A DNA stretch of 64,000 nt from Whalleya microplaca (taxonomy: Eukaryota > Ascomycota > Sordariomycetes > Xylariales > Xylariaceae): assembly GCA_022497155.1 (NCBI GenBank), contig MU385741.1, positions 468,650-532,649 of the forward strand, written 5' to 3'. Position numbers and translations under genes: made by a program. The notes beneath the pieces were generated by a model that ran no database searches, was not told where the DNA came from, and was given only the letters and a program-made list of their open reading frames with translations. Position 1 is the stretch's first letter. Each line of letters starts with the position of its first letter. This document shows, piece after piece, positions 12,516 to 23,490 of this stretch.

Positions 12516-14100
12516 TGTAGATGAATAATATGTATCTATTTTCGTTGTTTGTGTTGATATGCTAGTGAAAATGTAGAGTTGGGTAGTTCGGAATCTGAAG
12601 ACTTGTATGTTAATCAATATAAGTAGTGGTTCAGCTGCCTCGAAAAAGAAAAACTACACTGCAAGACACAAAAAGATATAAGAACAACCGAATTGTTTAG
12701 ACGCCAGTGTTCTGGTAGAGTATTAGTCTATTAGAGGTCGTGTTGGCGAATAAACCCATTGTTTTAGCCAAAGGGTGACATTGATGATGTACACTCTTTG
12801 ATCTTAATTGATTAATTTCTTTATCCTAGAGTTTTACGTTATAATGCCTTCATACACAGGGAAAATGAATCGCTTGGAGTATCTAGAAATAGGCCGGCAC
12901 TCTCGCATTCCTTCCCTTCACACTAGTCAGTTTTAATGTTGAAGGGGTGCCGACGGTGGAAAGGGCGAGAATGGTAAAAATGTTAGCGCCAGCGGCCTTC
13001 AATTCGCAAATATTCGAAAACCACGGTGCCTGTTAATAATTTGCGAGTCACTAAGTTAAAATGTTAGATATCCTCGACAGATTGTCCCCCCATCGTCTAT
13101 ATTATCTTCCATACTTGTCATACAATTGAACTATTTAGATTATTAGTAGGGAGAGCCCTGCACTGTTCGAGACTTGTGGTCCCTTGTAACCAGTCACATA
13201 GATAATACTGCTCATCACGGGGGATTGAAGCAGAGATGTGAAAGGATTTATGGCTTTCAATTCTTAATGATTCGGCCCGAAGGGCCATTTGTTGAAATGT
13301 TGAGTTGGTGAAATTCTGCTAACATCTTTCTCTTTCTATCTATCTAAACACCATTGTGAAATACAGATTTCAAGGATTGGGTTTGCATGGATACGCAATT
13401 ACGTGAAATGCTAAAAGTATTTACATGATATGCTTTCATCTTAGAACTCCAGGATATATCTCTCGTATACTTTTGGATTCTGTCCATTCTATTGCACATC
13501 AACCATTTGGGTAGATAGGCTTACCTAAGCCTACCAATAGACACTGGGTACGACTACGCCTCATTTTGAGATGACGGTGCTGATTTATTGATTATGACTG
13601 GGGCAAGCCTAAGGACGATTAGTGAACTGGGAAATAATACTGTCTAATCCAGTGGTAACACCTTTGTTGGTGGCCTAGGAATAATGCTTGTTTAAAGTCA
13701 AGGGCGGGAGCCAGTACAAGTAGGAGTGAAGAGATACATCGATACACTAGACCCACTTTCAGGTACCTCACTAGCCACGCCTAGCCGCGCCTAGCCACAA
13801 CGTTCGATCAGTACCACCAGATTAGTACTAGTCTGGATAGAAAAGGGTAAGAATAATCGTTTCAAAGAACAAGGGACAAATCGCGGCGTACCAAGCACAT
13901 CTGTTCATTTTGTTTAGCCTGTAGCGAGTTGAAAGGGCATGAAAGCTTCGACAGCTGGCTGTTGAGATTTTTTAAGATTCCTTCATTCTCTAGCGGTCTG
14001 TGCTTCGCTCTTCAGTCTGCATGCATTAAGTAATTGTTGACTTGGGACGTTCCGAACATCTTGAGCCATTGCTTTTATTCGTCATTCGTTTTCATCCAAC

Positions 14101-15974
14101 ATGCCTCCGCGGAAACAACCGCCCAAGAAGAAGACGGCCCAGGCTGGCCAGAAGCCTGCGGAAACAAAGGAGGACTTCGAGAACGAGCTGAAACTGCTCG
14201 CGGGCCAAGCTCAGAATGAGACCTGGGCCAGCTGGGCTAAGGAGCAGGCTGCCGTCTACGGCAAGGCGGCCGCATTGATTACGCTCATGGCCGTCTACGC
14301 CAACGTCTCCGTGTTGACGCTGTCGCCGGTGTACGGACAGATTGCTGCGACTAGGCTGCACGAAAGGGTTGCTTGGTCGGCCTTGTTTGTCGGTTGGGGA
14401 GCTAACCTGGCCTTGAGGCGGTTCTTGCCAGTCAAGACAACTGTGTTGCTGGCTTTGGTTGCCGCGTACATCCCGATGATCCAGTCCTTTCTCTTCCCCT
14501 TGAGCGGGACTTTCGGTGCTTGGAAGGGACCTACTATCACCGAGTCTCTGACGTTATTTCCATTGCTGATGTTGAGTACGGCGTGTGTCGCGGATGTCCT
14601 CGAGGGTGCCGATCTTAGCCGTCTGCCGAAGTCCATTGCAGGCTCGGCACCGGGTCTAGGCTCGTATGCGCTTTACAAGTTCGTCGAACTAGAATCTATG
14701 CGGCAGATAGGTGAACAAATTGGGAAGTCGATACTGCAGACTCGCGTGGGCTTGCAACTAGCGCTGGCTGCAACTTACAGCATCATGGGCCGATCCAAGC
14801 TCATAGCTTGGGCCATCCCGGCGCTTCTGCATGCTGCGTTCTACAATACCCATCTTATAACTCCATATTCGACTAGCTCGCTAAACTCCAGTCTCATTCC
14901 CAGTGGATGGTCCATGGTCGATAGATGGGAGTCTACGACTGGATACATATCTGTGTTAGATAGTCATAAGGATGGGATTCGAGTTCTAAGATGCGATCAC
15001 AGCTTACTAGGTGGCGAATGGACCAAGTTCCCCAGAAAAATAGTGGCGGAGCCTATCTATAGTGTCTTCACCCAGCTCGAAGCCGTACGTCTCGTGCAGA
15101 TACCTGGAAAGGCGGCGGATAATGAGGCTAAAGCTCTCAACATGTGAGTATACCTCCCATTTATGTATCAAGGTAATCACTAATATCGGTCTAGTGGTCT
15201 CGGCATCGGGACATCGCCCTCGGCGTTAATAGCCCATGGCATCGATACCACAATTGTCGAGATAGACCCTGTGGTATACGAGTATGCGAAGAAGTATTTC
15301 GGCTTACCGTCCAACCACACCGCCGTGATCCAGGACGTGATATCTTGGGCACAGTCGAACCAAGACGACCTACATGAACACTACGACTACATCATCCACG
15401 ACGTGTTCACCGGTGGTGCAGAGCCGATAGCCCTGTTCACCGACGAGTTCCTAGCAACGCTAGAGCACATGCTGAAACCCAACGGCGTAATCGCCATCGT
15501 AAGTCCACATCTTCCCGCCCTTACCTAGCTTAACCCGCAAGTCAAACTAACACACCGCACCAGAACTACGCGGGCGACTTCACGCTGCCTCCTCTCAGCA
15601 TCGTCGTCAACACGATCAAGGGCGTCTTCCCCACGTGCCGGATCTTCCGGGAGAGTGAGGCGCCCTCGGAGGAGACGCTGGAGGAGAACGACCGCGACTT
15701 CGACAACGTGATCATCTTCTGCACGAAGCAGGACGGCGGGGAGGTCACCTTCCGGGACCCCGTCGAGGCCGACTACCTGCAGAGCCTGGCCCGCAGGGCG
15801 TACCTGCTGCCCAAGCACGAGGTGGCCGCGTCGGCGTTCTCGAGCGTCGAGGACGTCGGCATCCTGAGGGTCAACGAGACGGAGAAGCTCGCGCAGTGGC
15901 ATGATCGCAGCGCGCTTGGGCACTGGGCTGTCATGCGCACCGTTTTGCCGGCGGAGGTCTGGGAGAATTGGTGA
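14101..15974 (+). CDS. Membrane-anchored spermidine-synthase-like protein
   Basis: Exons 14101-15143, 15195-15498 and 15564-15974 join to 585 residues. The first 20 residues are basic and Pro/Lys-rich. Residues of roughly 55-225 contain several hydrophobic segments, so the protein is probably membrane-embedded at its N-terminus. The C-terminal half is a polyamine-synthase-type Rossmann fold: splicing rebuilds the SAM-binding NIGLGIGTSPSAL, followed by the acidic TTIVEIDPVVYEYA, HDVFTGG, and INYAGDF. Fungi have a separate soluble spermidine synthase of about 300 residues; this longer, membrane-linked type is a distinct conserved family and its substrate is not established, so aminopropyl transfer should not be assumed. 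The ATG follows a short leader and is in good context. A tRNA-Lys lies downstream on the same strand. Confidence 0.88.
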
Positions 15975-16403
15975 GGTGGGGTTGGGATCTATGCGACTGG
16001 ATGTTTTGCAGATGCAGGAGGCATTGTATGTGTAGTTTAGCATTATAGAGCATAGGCGTAAATGTTGGAATACCATGTTTTTAAAATAATCAGCTCACGT
16101 CATGTTGTTTTCTTTAAAGTGTGATACTTAGGTCTGCACTTCAAGGTAGACTTCAACATAGCATATTGACCTGGGCAGAGTGGTTACCCGCATTACTTCC
16201 TCATGGTACTAACGATGACTCCATGATCTATTTGGGTGTTGAAAACCTAGTTTGACCATCGGACAGGCTCTTGATCAAGGATGACATGTCTTCAAAAATT
16301 TCAGGACCGACTTAGGCTGTGTTTGCCTTGACAATGGCGGTATTCACCATCCGTCAGCAAGAATACATACTGCCATAGCAGCACTGAAAATTCAACAAGC
16401 CCT
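15975..16403. other. Intergenic region
   Basis: This is the 3' flank of the spermidine-synthase-like gene and the 5' flank of tRNA-Lys. No other feature is visible. Confidence 0.6.
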
Positions 16404-16476
16404 GCCGGGCTAGCTCAATCGGTAGAGCGTGAGACTCTTAATCTCAAGGTTGCGGGTTCGACCCCCGCGTTCGGCT
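16404..16476 (+). tRNA. tRNA-Lys (CTT)
   Basis: A 73-nt cloverleaf without an intron. The acceptor GCCGGGC pairs with GTTCGGC using two G-T pairs. The D arm is GCTC...GAGC, the anticodon stem TGAGA/TCTCA encloses the loop CTCTTAA, which places CTT at the anticodon, and the T arm is GCGGG-TTCGACC-CCCGC. It decodes AAG. CCA is not encoded, as usual in eukaryotes. Confidence 0.95.
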
Positions 16477-16763
16477 CAATTCCTGACGCCCCCAAGAATA
16501 TTGGGAATATGCAACCAATTTTTTTGGCGGATTTTTCACCATGACCCAGTATTTTAGGGCAGTGGGGGACGAACGACTTCGCAGCTTACACACACGGCGG
16601 ACGAATGATAAGGCGACATTTAGTAATAATAGTTCATTATATCCAGCTATATATTTTGTACTGTACAACAAATCGACTTTATACCTTGAAAGAGACTAGG
16701 AATAGGTATTTCGATAACAGTCTCTTAAGCATCTTATACTGTTCTTATCATACCAAATCAGAG

Positions 16764-17685
16764 TCAGTCATCATGCTTCATCTTCACTGGTTTCGTTGTC
16801 TTTGTAGACGCCTCTATAGCAGTCTCCTTTGAATCGCGATTGAAGTCCGTCCTAAACTCCTCCAAATAACCAGGCACCTTCTCCAGCCTATTATACGATC
16901 CCGGAATCGGCTGTTCCATAGTATAGTGCACGGGGACGACACCCGTCCACACGCGGTCCAGCAGCGCGCCGTCCTCCAGGTCCGCCCTGTCGTCCGTCGG
17001 CATGCCGGTGCCCAGCTTGGCGCTGCCGGCGGCGATGCGGACGCGCAGGATGCTCGTGCTCTGCATCTCGGCGCCGCTGGGCGGGACGCGCGTGTGGCGG
17101 TAGCGGCCGCGCACCACCGAGTCCGTGATCAGCTCCATCGCGTACAGCTTCTCGGCCGCGTCGGTCACCACGCTCGCGTGCCCGAACAGCACCGCCGACC
17201 GGTAGTTGTAGCTGTGCGAGTTCGGCGTCAGCGAGAGCACCAGGCCGTCTAGGTGCGTGGCGCAGATGCAGAGCGGGAGCCCCTCCGGTGCCGGTGGTGC
17301 AGACGCAGATGTGGAAGAGGAAAAGGAGGGATCCCCGGTACCGTTGACGGCGGTGGTCTTGCGCGATAGGTTCATGAGCCGCGACGACACGTAGCCGTGC
17401 AGGTAGAGCTCGAGTACGTCCCCGGTGTCTGCGCTGGGACGCTCAAATGAGCCCATTTGCCCTATCATGGGCAGGATCGTGGGAAAGGGGGAATCAGGGG
17501 GTGTGAAGGAGACATGGAGGATCGGGCAGGTGTTGACGATCTCGTGGATGGTCTCCAGTGCGTAGGATGCTTGTGCGATATCAGTTGGTTATCATCTGGA
17601 CTAGGCACGAATGATTACCTCGGTGGTCGTACCGGTTGACCTTGCTGTAAGGCTGTGTGGGGTATTCTAGCTTCGTAGATGGCAT
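16764..17685 (-). CDS. Pyridoxamine 5'-phosphate oxidase-like FMN-binding protein
   Basis: Two exons (17619-17685 and 16764-17569) join to 290 residues. The first exon supplies a start reading MPSTKLEYP and the family motif KVNRYDHR; the second continues ETIHEIVNTCPILHVSF and PTILPMIGQMG, which is the typical N-terminus of fungal split-barrel flavin proteins related to pyridoxamine-phosphate oxidase. NYRSAVLFGHA and the later AMELITDSVVRGRYR match the same family. These proteins bind FMN and are assumed to be oxidoreductases, but the substrate is generally unknown, and a role in vitamin B6 metabolism is not proven. An internal insert rich in Ser, Ala and Pro lies at about residues 100-120. 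Starting at the internal Met of MIGQMG would cut off conserved residues, so the spliced start is preferred. Confidence 0.88.
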
Positions 17686-18429
17686 ATTGAAACTTGCTTG
17701 GGTTTGACTTAGATATACTATAGTTTAAAGACCTGGGCGACGTGAACAAATCTTGTCTTGGACACATCCAAAGACTTCGTAAGTTCAAGTGTAGGCAGCG
17801 CGGTTCTTTTTAAACCACCATGCTAATAGTGTCAGGGCAAATCCTCTTGCACCAATTGTAGAACAGCTAGCTCTAGTGTTATAATCGCATTCTGTTGCAA
17901 GGAAGACATCTAAGTGCGCCTGGTTATGTACGCCATAGATGTCCCTTGAGGAGCAAGCCCAGATATCAAGCTTCAAATTGGAAATATACGATTGGTCGTC
18001 CAAGCTTCCAAGCACATGCACGGCAGCTTACACGGTGGAGAAGATTTGGAACCAGCACTTGCTATTCCTGTTCTTGGAAAGTCCTTCCGATCTAGAAAGT
18101 CTATCGGAAATCGATTGGCCAGCTAATGATGAACCCAAGAGATGTAGTCATCGATTCCGAAGACCCTCGATATGGAGGGTGTGTGGAGTATGTACGGTTT
18201 GCCGGCGTAGCGGCGGTAAACCTATTAGCGAGCATAGGAACTCAGCCACCTGTGGCTTCGCATCGCCGTCTTAACCCGCCTGCCCGCCAAACCCCGGCAC
18301 CAGCCACACAACCCCAAGCTCCACCAAAAAACATCTCGAACCACCACACCACCACCATCACCTCTCCAAACCTCCAACTCCGAACCCAGCACCCCCCGGC
18401 ATTGACCTACCTACCGCCCAGCCAGCACC
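17686..18429. promoter_or_regulatory. Divergent intergenic region (FMN-binding gene / bL33m gene)
   Basis: This 744-bp spacer separates two divergently transcribed genes. Just upstream of the bL33m start it is strikingly C/A-rich (about 18270-18420). The middle holds a 111-codon plus-strand frame that resembles no family I know. It probably contains both promoters. Confidence 0.5.
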
Positions 18430-18991
18430 ATGGCGAAGAAAGGTACGTCCTCCCCGTCCTCTCACCCGCAGCTCCCGCCTACCACTGCTCTCGAGCGAGA
18501 CGGGGACGGAGACTGACCGCGCCAACAGTAAAGTCCCGCCTGATCCCGGTGCGCCTGATCTCCATGGCCATGACGGGCTTCTTCTACACGTTTTCGCGCC
18601 CGCGGACGTCGCGGCCCATGAGCATGCTGAAATACGACCCAGTCGGTACGTCTACGTTCACCTCTCGCCCACCCACCTAGGCTGTCTTGCCTTACCTCGT
18701 TCCCCCATCCCCAATGTCCCTCGTTCGTCGCGGCGCAGAAAGAGGAGGGGGAGCTTGCCTAGTTTTCTACACTACACTACACACATATTATCGACCAATT
18801 GACCGGGAGACGTCCTGTACGAGGTCAAGAGGTGCAGTCAGTTTACAGATAGGGCATATGATAGGGACGAGGGGGCCATCTAGGCGACGCAGAAGAGTGG
18901 TAGCTGGACGAGATCCAATTGACTGACCTGATGTGTCTCCATAGTGCGGAAAAAGGTCCTCTTTCTCGAGCAGAAGCGGAAAGGAAAATAA
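18430..18991 (+). CDS. MRPL39: Mitochondrial large-subunit ribosomal protein bL33m
   Basis: Three exons, 18430-18442, 18529-18645 and 18945-18991, join to 58 residues starting [14 protein letters not shown] and ending [10 protein letters not shown]. This is the bacterial-type L33 fold of the mitochondrial large ribosomal subunit, with the expected very small, basic product and the conserved FFYTFSRPR and MLKYDPV segments. The first exon is only 13 nt and the second intron is 299 nt, which makes the gene easy to miss. Splice sites are GTACGT/CAG and GTACGT/TAG, all in frame. Unlike bacterial zinc-type L33, it has no cysteine pairs. It is a constitutive housekeeping gene. Confidence 0.92.
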
Positions 18992-19570
18992 ACCAAATGC
19001 GCATGGCTCGTCCCGTGTACGATAACTACCCCCCGACGTTCGATCGACGACAGACCCTCGAATCTTCCGCGTGGCCCCTCTACTCTTTATATAGATGAAG
19101 AGGAGAATACCATATGGGCCTTTGTTGGGGATGTACGGACTCGGACTCGGACTCGGACTCGGATGCCGCCACAAAATAAAAATAAGACGGTTGAGTCGCG
19201 GATATCAAACCGTGTGCACATATTTGTACTATACGTGGTTGAGAGCTAGGATGGCTACAGCCAACATAAGTCTTTTGGTGCATTGGGTGGCGTAATATAT
19301 AAGAAGCAAATGGTCAATTGCTACATACGTAACCTCACTCTATTCCTACAAAGACATTCTTAACTCTCGTTTCAAATTGTTCACCCCTCCTCCATCCACA
19401 CCGATTTTCAAGCGATCCTCAAGCAAAGTTCAACATAAATATCTCGAGTTTAGTCCTTCCCCATTACCTCAAGCTCCGCGGCGTCTCTACCATTCTCCAG
19501 GTGTAGCCGCTCGCCGAGTAAGCTAAAGCACAAGCAAATTCGGCTTATTTCATATCGTGTGAGATGGTCA
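18992..19570. other. Convergent intergenic region
   Basis: The 3' flanks of the bL33m gene and of the large coiled-coil gene meet here. A hexamer repeat lies inside; otherwise nothing recognisable. Confidence 0.6.
19136..19163. repeat. CGGACT hexamer tandem repeat
   Basis: Four complete perfect copies plus a partial copy of CGGACT in the convergent 3' region. Confidence 0.95.
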
Positions 19571-22500
19571 TCACAATCTTATGCTGGGTTTGTCCGGGTC
19601 ATCCTGGCTCTCCTCCTTGATTTCTGGAAATGAGAATGAATGCTGACTTAGAGTATGGGAAGATGCAACAGATGACTGACTGCCGGATCGATACGAAGTC
19701 TGCGATGCATCGGAGCCCTTCGGCCCGTAAGTGATTAGGCCTGATGACTTTCTAGGTAGGGGACCTCCCTGTAATGACGAAGTCTGGCTTTCTGGTGGAA
19801 TCTCGTCACAAAGGACATCCTCGTTTTTTACAAGAGGAGCTTCAAAGTACTCAGACATAGAACGGGTCGGTTTTGAACTCTGCCCTGAACGTTTCCCTTG
19901 GCCTCGTCCCTGGCCGACTGACGACACTCGTTGACGCTTTGTAAGGCGCTCGTTGTCGACCTCTGTGACTTCTCCGGTGCCGTGTTTGTGAGCGCTGAAG
20001 CTTTCTTGACTCACACTTGCTTTGTAACTCATTGCTGAAATAGATCCCACAACCGGTCGGTTATAGGCACTGTGGACGGTAAGGGGTTTCGCAGAACCTC
20101 GGCTCGCCGTTCGTCGCTTATGTGGCTGCGGTGGGTTTGCTGTAGCTGGGGCCTCGTTGGATTCGCACTCTTGTGCTTCGGATTCTCTTGAAGCACTACG
20201 AGTGATCATTTTCATGATTCCTCGTGGGGGAACTGACTGGCGCCTAGTAGATCTCTCTTGCTCGACCGATACTGGTAGTATGCCTTCATCTTCAGTAAAT
20301 GGAGATTGTACGACCACCTTTCGCTTGCGATCCTGTAGCCCGTCATGGTCCACTTTACGAATTGATACTGGCAGACCATCAAGGGTGTTTGAAGCATTCG
20401 CGGGCATGTTAAACGTCTTACTATCTTTAAATCCAATAATGGATTGGCCTTCTCGGTTGTGACCAGCGTTAGCCGTAGCTTCTAAACTGGTGAGCTGTGA
20501 GTGGTGATGCTCGTAAGTATTTCCCAGTTTCTTTTGAATCTCAAGCATTTCCGTGAATTGGTTGTTCATTTGGATCGCGTTTGGTTGATCCCTCGCCAAT
20601 TCCATAAGAACTTGTTGCATTTGGTGAATCTCAGCACGATTGTGTGACCATTCTTCAAGTCTTCCGACCAGGGCTTCACGTGCTTCTTCAGACGCTTTCA
20701 AATCTGCTCTAAGCTTGGCTACTGAGCTCATGGTAGTTGAGAGTTCCTCTCGAATCTGACGTTGGTTGTGGTCGATATTCAGTCTACCCACCTCTTCCGC
20801 TTCACAGCGCAGTTTAGCCACTTCCTGCTCAAGCTGAGCTCGGGCTTTCTCCGTTTCTTGAAGATGCTGCTCTGTGCCCTGGTATTGCTCCTTTAGCCTG
20901 GCTGCCTTCTCATTGACGGCTTGGAATATTGCCTGCTCATGTTGCTGAAGGTTTTCTTCGAGGGTCTGCTTATGCGTTTGGCGGTCGTTTCGAGCCTGCT
21001 CCTCTATTTCCTGAAGTTGACGTGTCTGGTTTCTTAAATCTTCCCGGGCCGCCTTCAGGCTTTCATCTGATCGAAGTATTGCCTGGCTCTTCTCATTTAG
21101 CCCCTGGTTGAGTTGCGCAATCTGCGTAGTAAGATCGTTGATCTTTCCGGTCGCAGTCTCGTTGGCCTCTGCTGCAGTTTGAAAGGTAGCCAACTGGCTT
21201 TGCAGTTGCTGGCGCTCCTCAGTTTGCTCATCTATACACATCTGCGCTTGGTGAAGGCTGTTTTGGTATTGTTGTATCTGGTCCATGTACGACTGGGCGA
21301 CCATATCAGCCTCGTGGGATCTCTTTTGCCATTGTGTAGCCTCCTCATAGGTGCTCATCTTCTCGCTGATACGCTCACATAGTAAGCGAATCGATTCGAT
21401 GTTCCCATTCAACTTGTCGTTGGCCTCAGATGTAGGCTCTGGGGTCAACGTTACGCCTTGTACCTCAGCAACGATACTAGTAACCACTTAGCATTAATCA
21501 GTTGAATGAACTATATAAATACTTACGTTGCGACTGCATCATTCTGGGCATCTTTCAACTCCTGTACCAAAATCGCAGAGTCTGGTAGTTTCGACTTCAT
21601 TTCTTCCGATGCCTGTTGGATGGCATCGATTCTACTGAATTGGTTAGTCTTGCTCAGGTTCAAGAGTAAGGCTACCTACTTCTGATCTTGTTCGCGAATA
21701 TAACGATCCGTTTTTTGGGCCAGCATAAACCCCTGTTCGATCGTTTTCAGAACATTCTGAGCCTGTGTCCCCAAAAACTGAATCGACTTTTCATTCAATC
21801 TCTGCGACTCTGCGAGCTGCTCTTGGAGGCCCATTCTGAGTTCATTCTCACGTTCGAGTTGCTGGTCTCGCTCTTGCAGTTGAGCTGTGAGACATTCGAT
21901 AGTCTTAGTCGCTAAAGTGACCTTAGCGCTGAAGAATTGTCATGATGGGTGGTTTCACTTACACTCCCCAATTTGCGAACGAGCATCATTAAGAACGGCC
22001 GTGGCCTTTTGCTGAATTTCAGTTCTTATTGATTCCGTAGCCTGGGAAACTTTCTCTGTAGAGTCTTTCTGTGCCTGGAACTCTTCTCTAACTTCTCCAA
22101 TGGTCTTCTGACATTTCTCTCTACAACTTACAAAAATCCGCTGCTGCTCATTAGTGGCATCGTTGAGGCGGCTCCGGAGCGCCCGCAATTTCTCTTCTAG
22201 ATGCTTGCGTTTAGTCGCCAACTCGCTTTGGAATTGCTGATTCTGACCAGTAAGCTGCTCCTTCTCTTCGGCTAGAGTGGCTATCGTTTGCTCGCGAGTC
22301 TCAAGTTCTCCTAAGTATTGCTGAATCATTGACTCTTGCTCAACAACCCGCTCTTTTAGCATTTGGATCTCTTTCTGAGATTCCTCCTTGAGCGCACTTT
22401 CATAGGTGAAATAATTGTTCAGAGAACTGACAAATCCCATAAAATGCTCTTTACTCTGGTTGGGTGTGTGCTTGGTCGATTGCCGCCGAGCTTTGCGTGG

Positions 22501-23490
22501 ACCGCGGGGCTTCGAGATATTGGAAGCTTGTGAATTCGCTCGCGGTAGTGTGATTGCTTCATTCCTCAAGCGAAGGTCTCCGGCAGCTTGATCATTATCT
22601 CGATTCCGCTTACTGGGTTCCGAGTCCTTTCTGTTCACAGGTGTTTCTCGGGTAGGCGTGTTTGGTGTTTCAATCGATATAAGCTTATCATTGGCTGAAG
22701 GTCGCAACGAAGGTCTTGTCGGTGATTGCTGCATTGGACGACGCTGAGAGGCCATGTGCACCAAAGCTCTACGACGGGTGTCCAAGATTGTTTTGGGAAG
22801 CTTGGACTTTGTCAAAGGAGAGCAGGAAGCTCGATGTCGCGTAACAATAGATCGCGGGTTGTTAGCCTCTGGAAAAGGAAAAACATGGTCTGATGAGCTA
22901 TTGGTCTCATGTAGTCGATGCTGGCTAGGCAGACTATGGACCGAGCCATCGCTGTCCGAGATGACTATGGCATCATGTGGATCTGCTCCTTCAGTTTCGT
23001 TTACAGCTTCTCCCAAATTGACACCGCGATCGACTGACGGTACTGGGACTGTTTGATCTACTTGGTCTGTTTGGTGGGTATGGTGGGCAACTGCAGGTTC
23101 TTCAGAAGGTTGTCCCCCTTGAGCCAAAGGAAGCAATGCATTTGGCTCGCCGCAAAAAGATGAAAGTTCTGGGCCTTTTCGGTGTGAATTCAAGTCATGA
23201 AATGTAGGTCGAGAGGTTGGTGGCTTTTGAAATCGAAATCCAGCACTTGGTGAGTCTATAGTAGGGCGACTGAAATACCCATTTTGGACTAACTCTGTCG
23301 ATTGGGAACCCTGACCATCTTGTTTGAAAGCAGAGCTCTCGTCCAAATTCATCAATTGCGTTTCTTGTGAGTCTTGTAATGGCTGAAGGAACTCAGGTTG
23401 ACTCGAAAAGAGCTGAGGCTCATAGTGTGGGATGCCTTTAGGCGAAGAGTTAGACCCCGGTTCCTCGCCAGATGAGTTTCCAGGAGACAT
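19571..23490 (-). CDS. Large coiled-coil protein, function unknown
   Basis: Four exons, 21963-23490, 21680-21911, 21527-21634 and 19571-21476, with introns of 45-51 bp, join to 1257 residues. The first 340 residues are Ser/Pro/Gln-rich and look disordered. Residues of about 345-830 are heptad-rich and strongly helical (QEREL, LEREN and QLAESQRLN-type runs), i.e. a long coiled coil. The last 350 or so residues are again low-complexity with basic patches and Ser-rich tails. A basic stretch PRGPRKARRQSTKH precedes the coiled coil and could be a nuclear signal. This architecture (disordered head, central rod, basic tail) is shared by chromosome-axis and synaptonemal-complex proteins, but also by spindle-pole and septal proteins; I do not recognise a specific family. 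The start is the first ATG of a long open frame. Expression is expected to be its own transcript. Confidence 0.85.

Larger units (their letters stand above)
9550..14100. other. Gene-poor interval
   Basis: Apart from a tRNA-like gene (10742-10862, -) and one weak short ORF (12183-12515, -), no gene is supported. There is a 10-bp perfect inverted repeat at 11577-11586/11598-11607 and a short CCTAGCC(A/G)CG-type repeat at about 13775-13800. The final bases are the promoter of the spermidine-synthase-like gene. Confidence 0.55.

Noticed and set aside
17939..18274. 111-codon plus-strand frame between two divergent genes
   Set aside because: No similarity recognised and it sits in the shared promoter region; the real neighbouring gene on that strand is bL33m.
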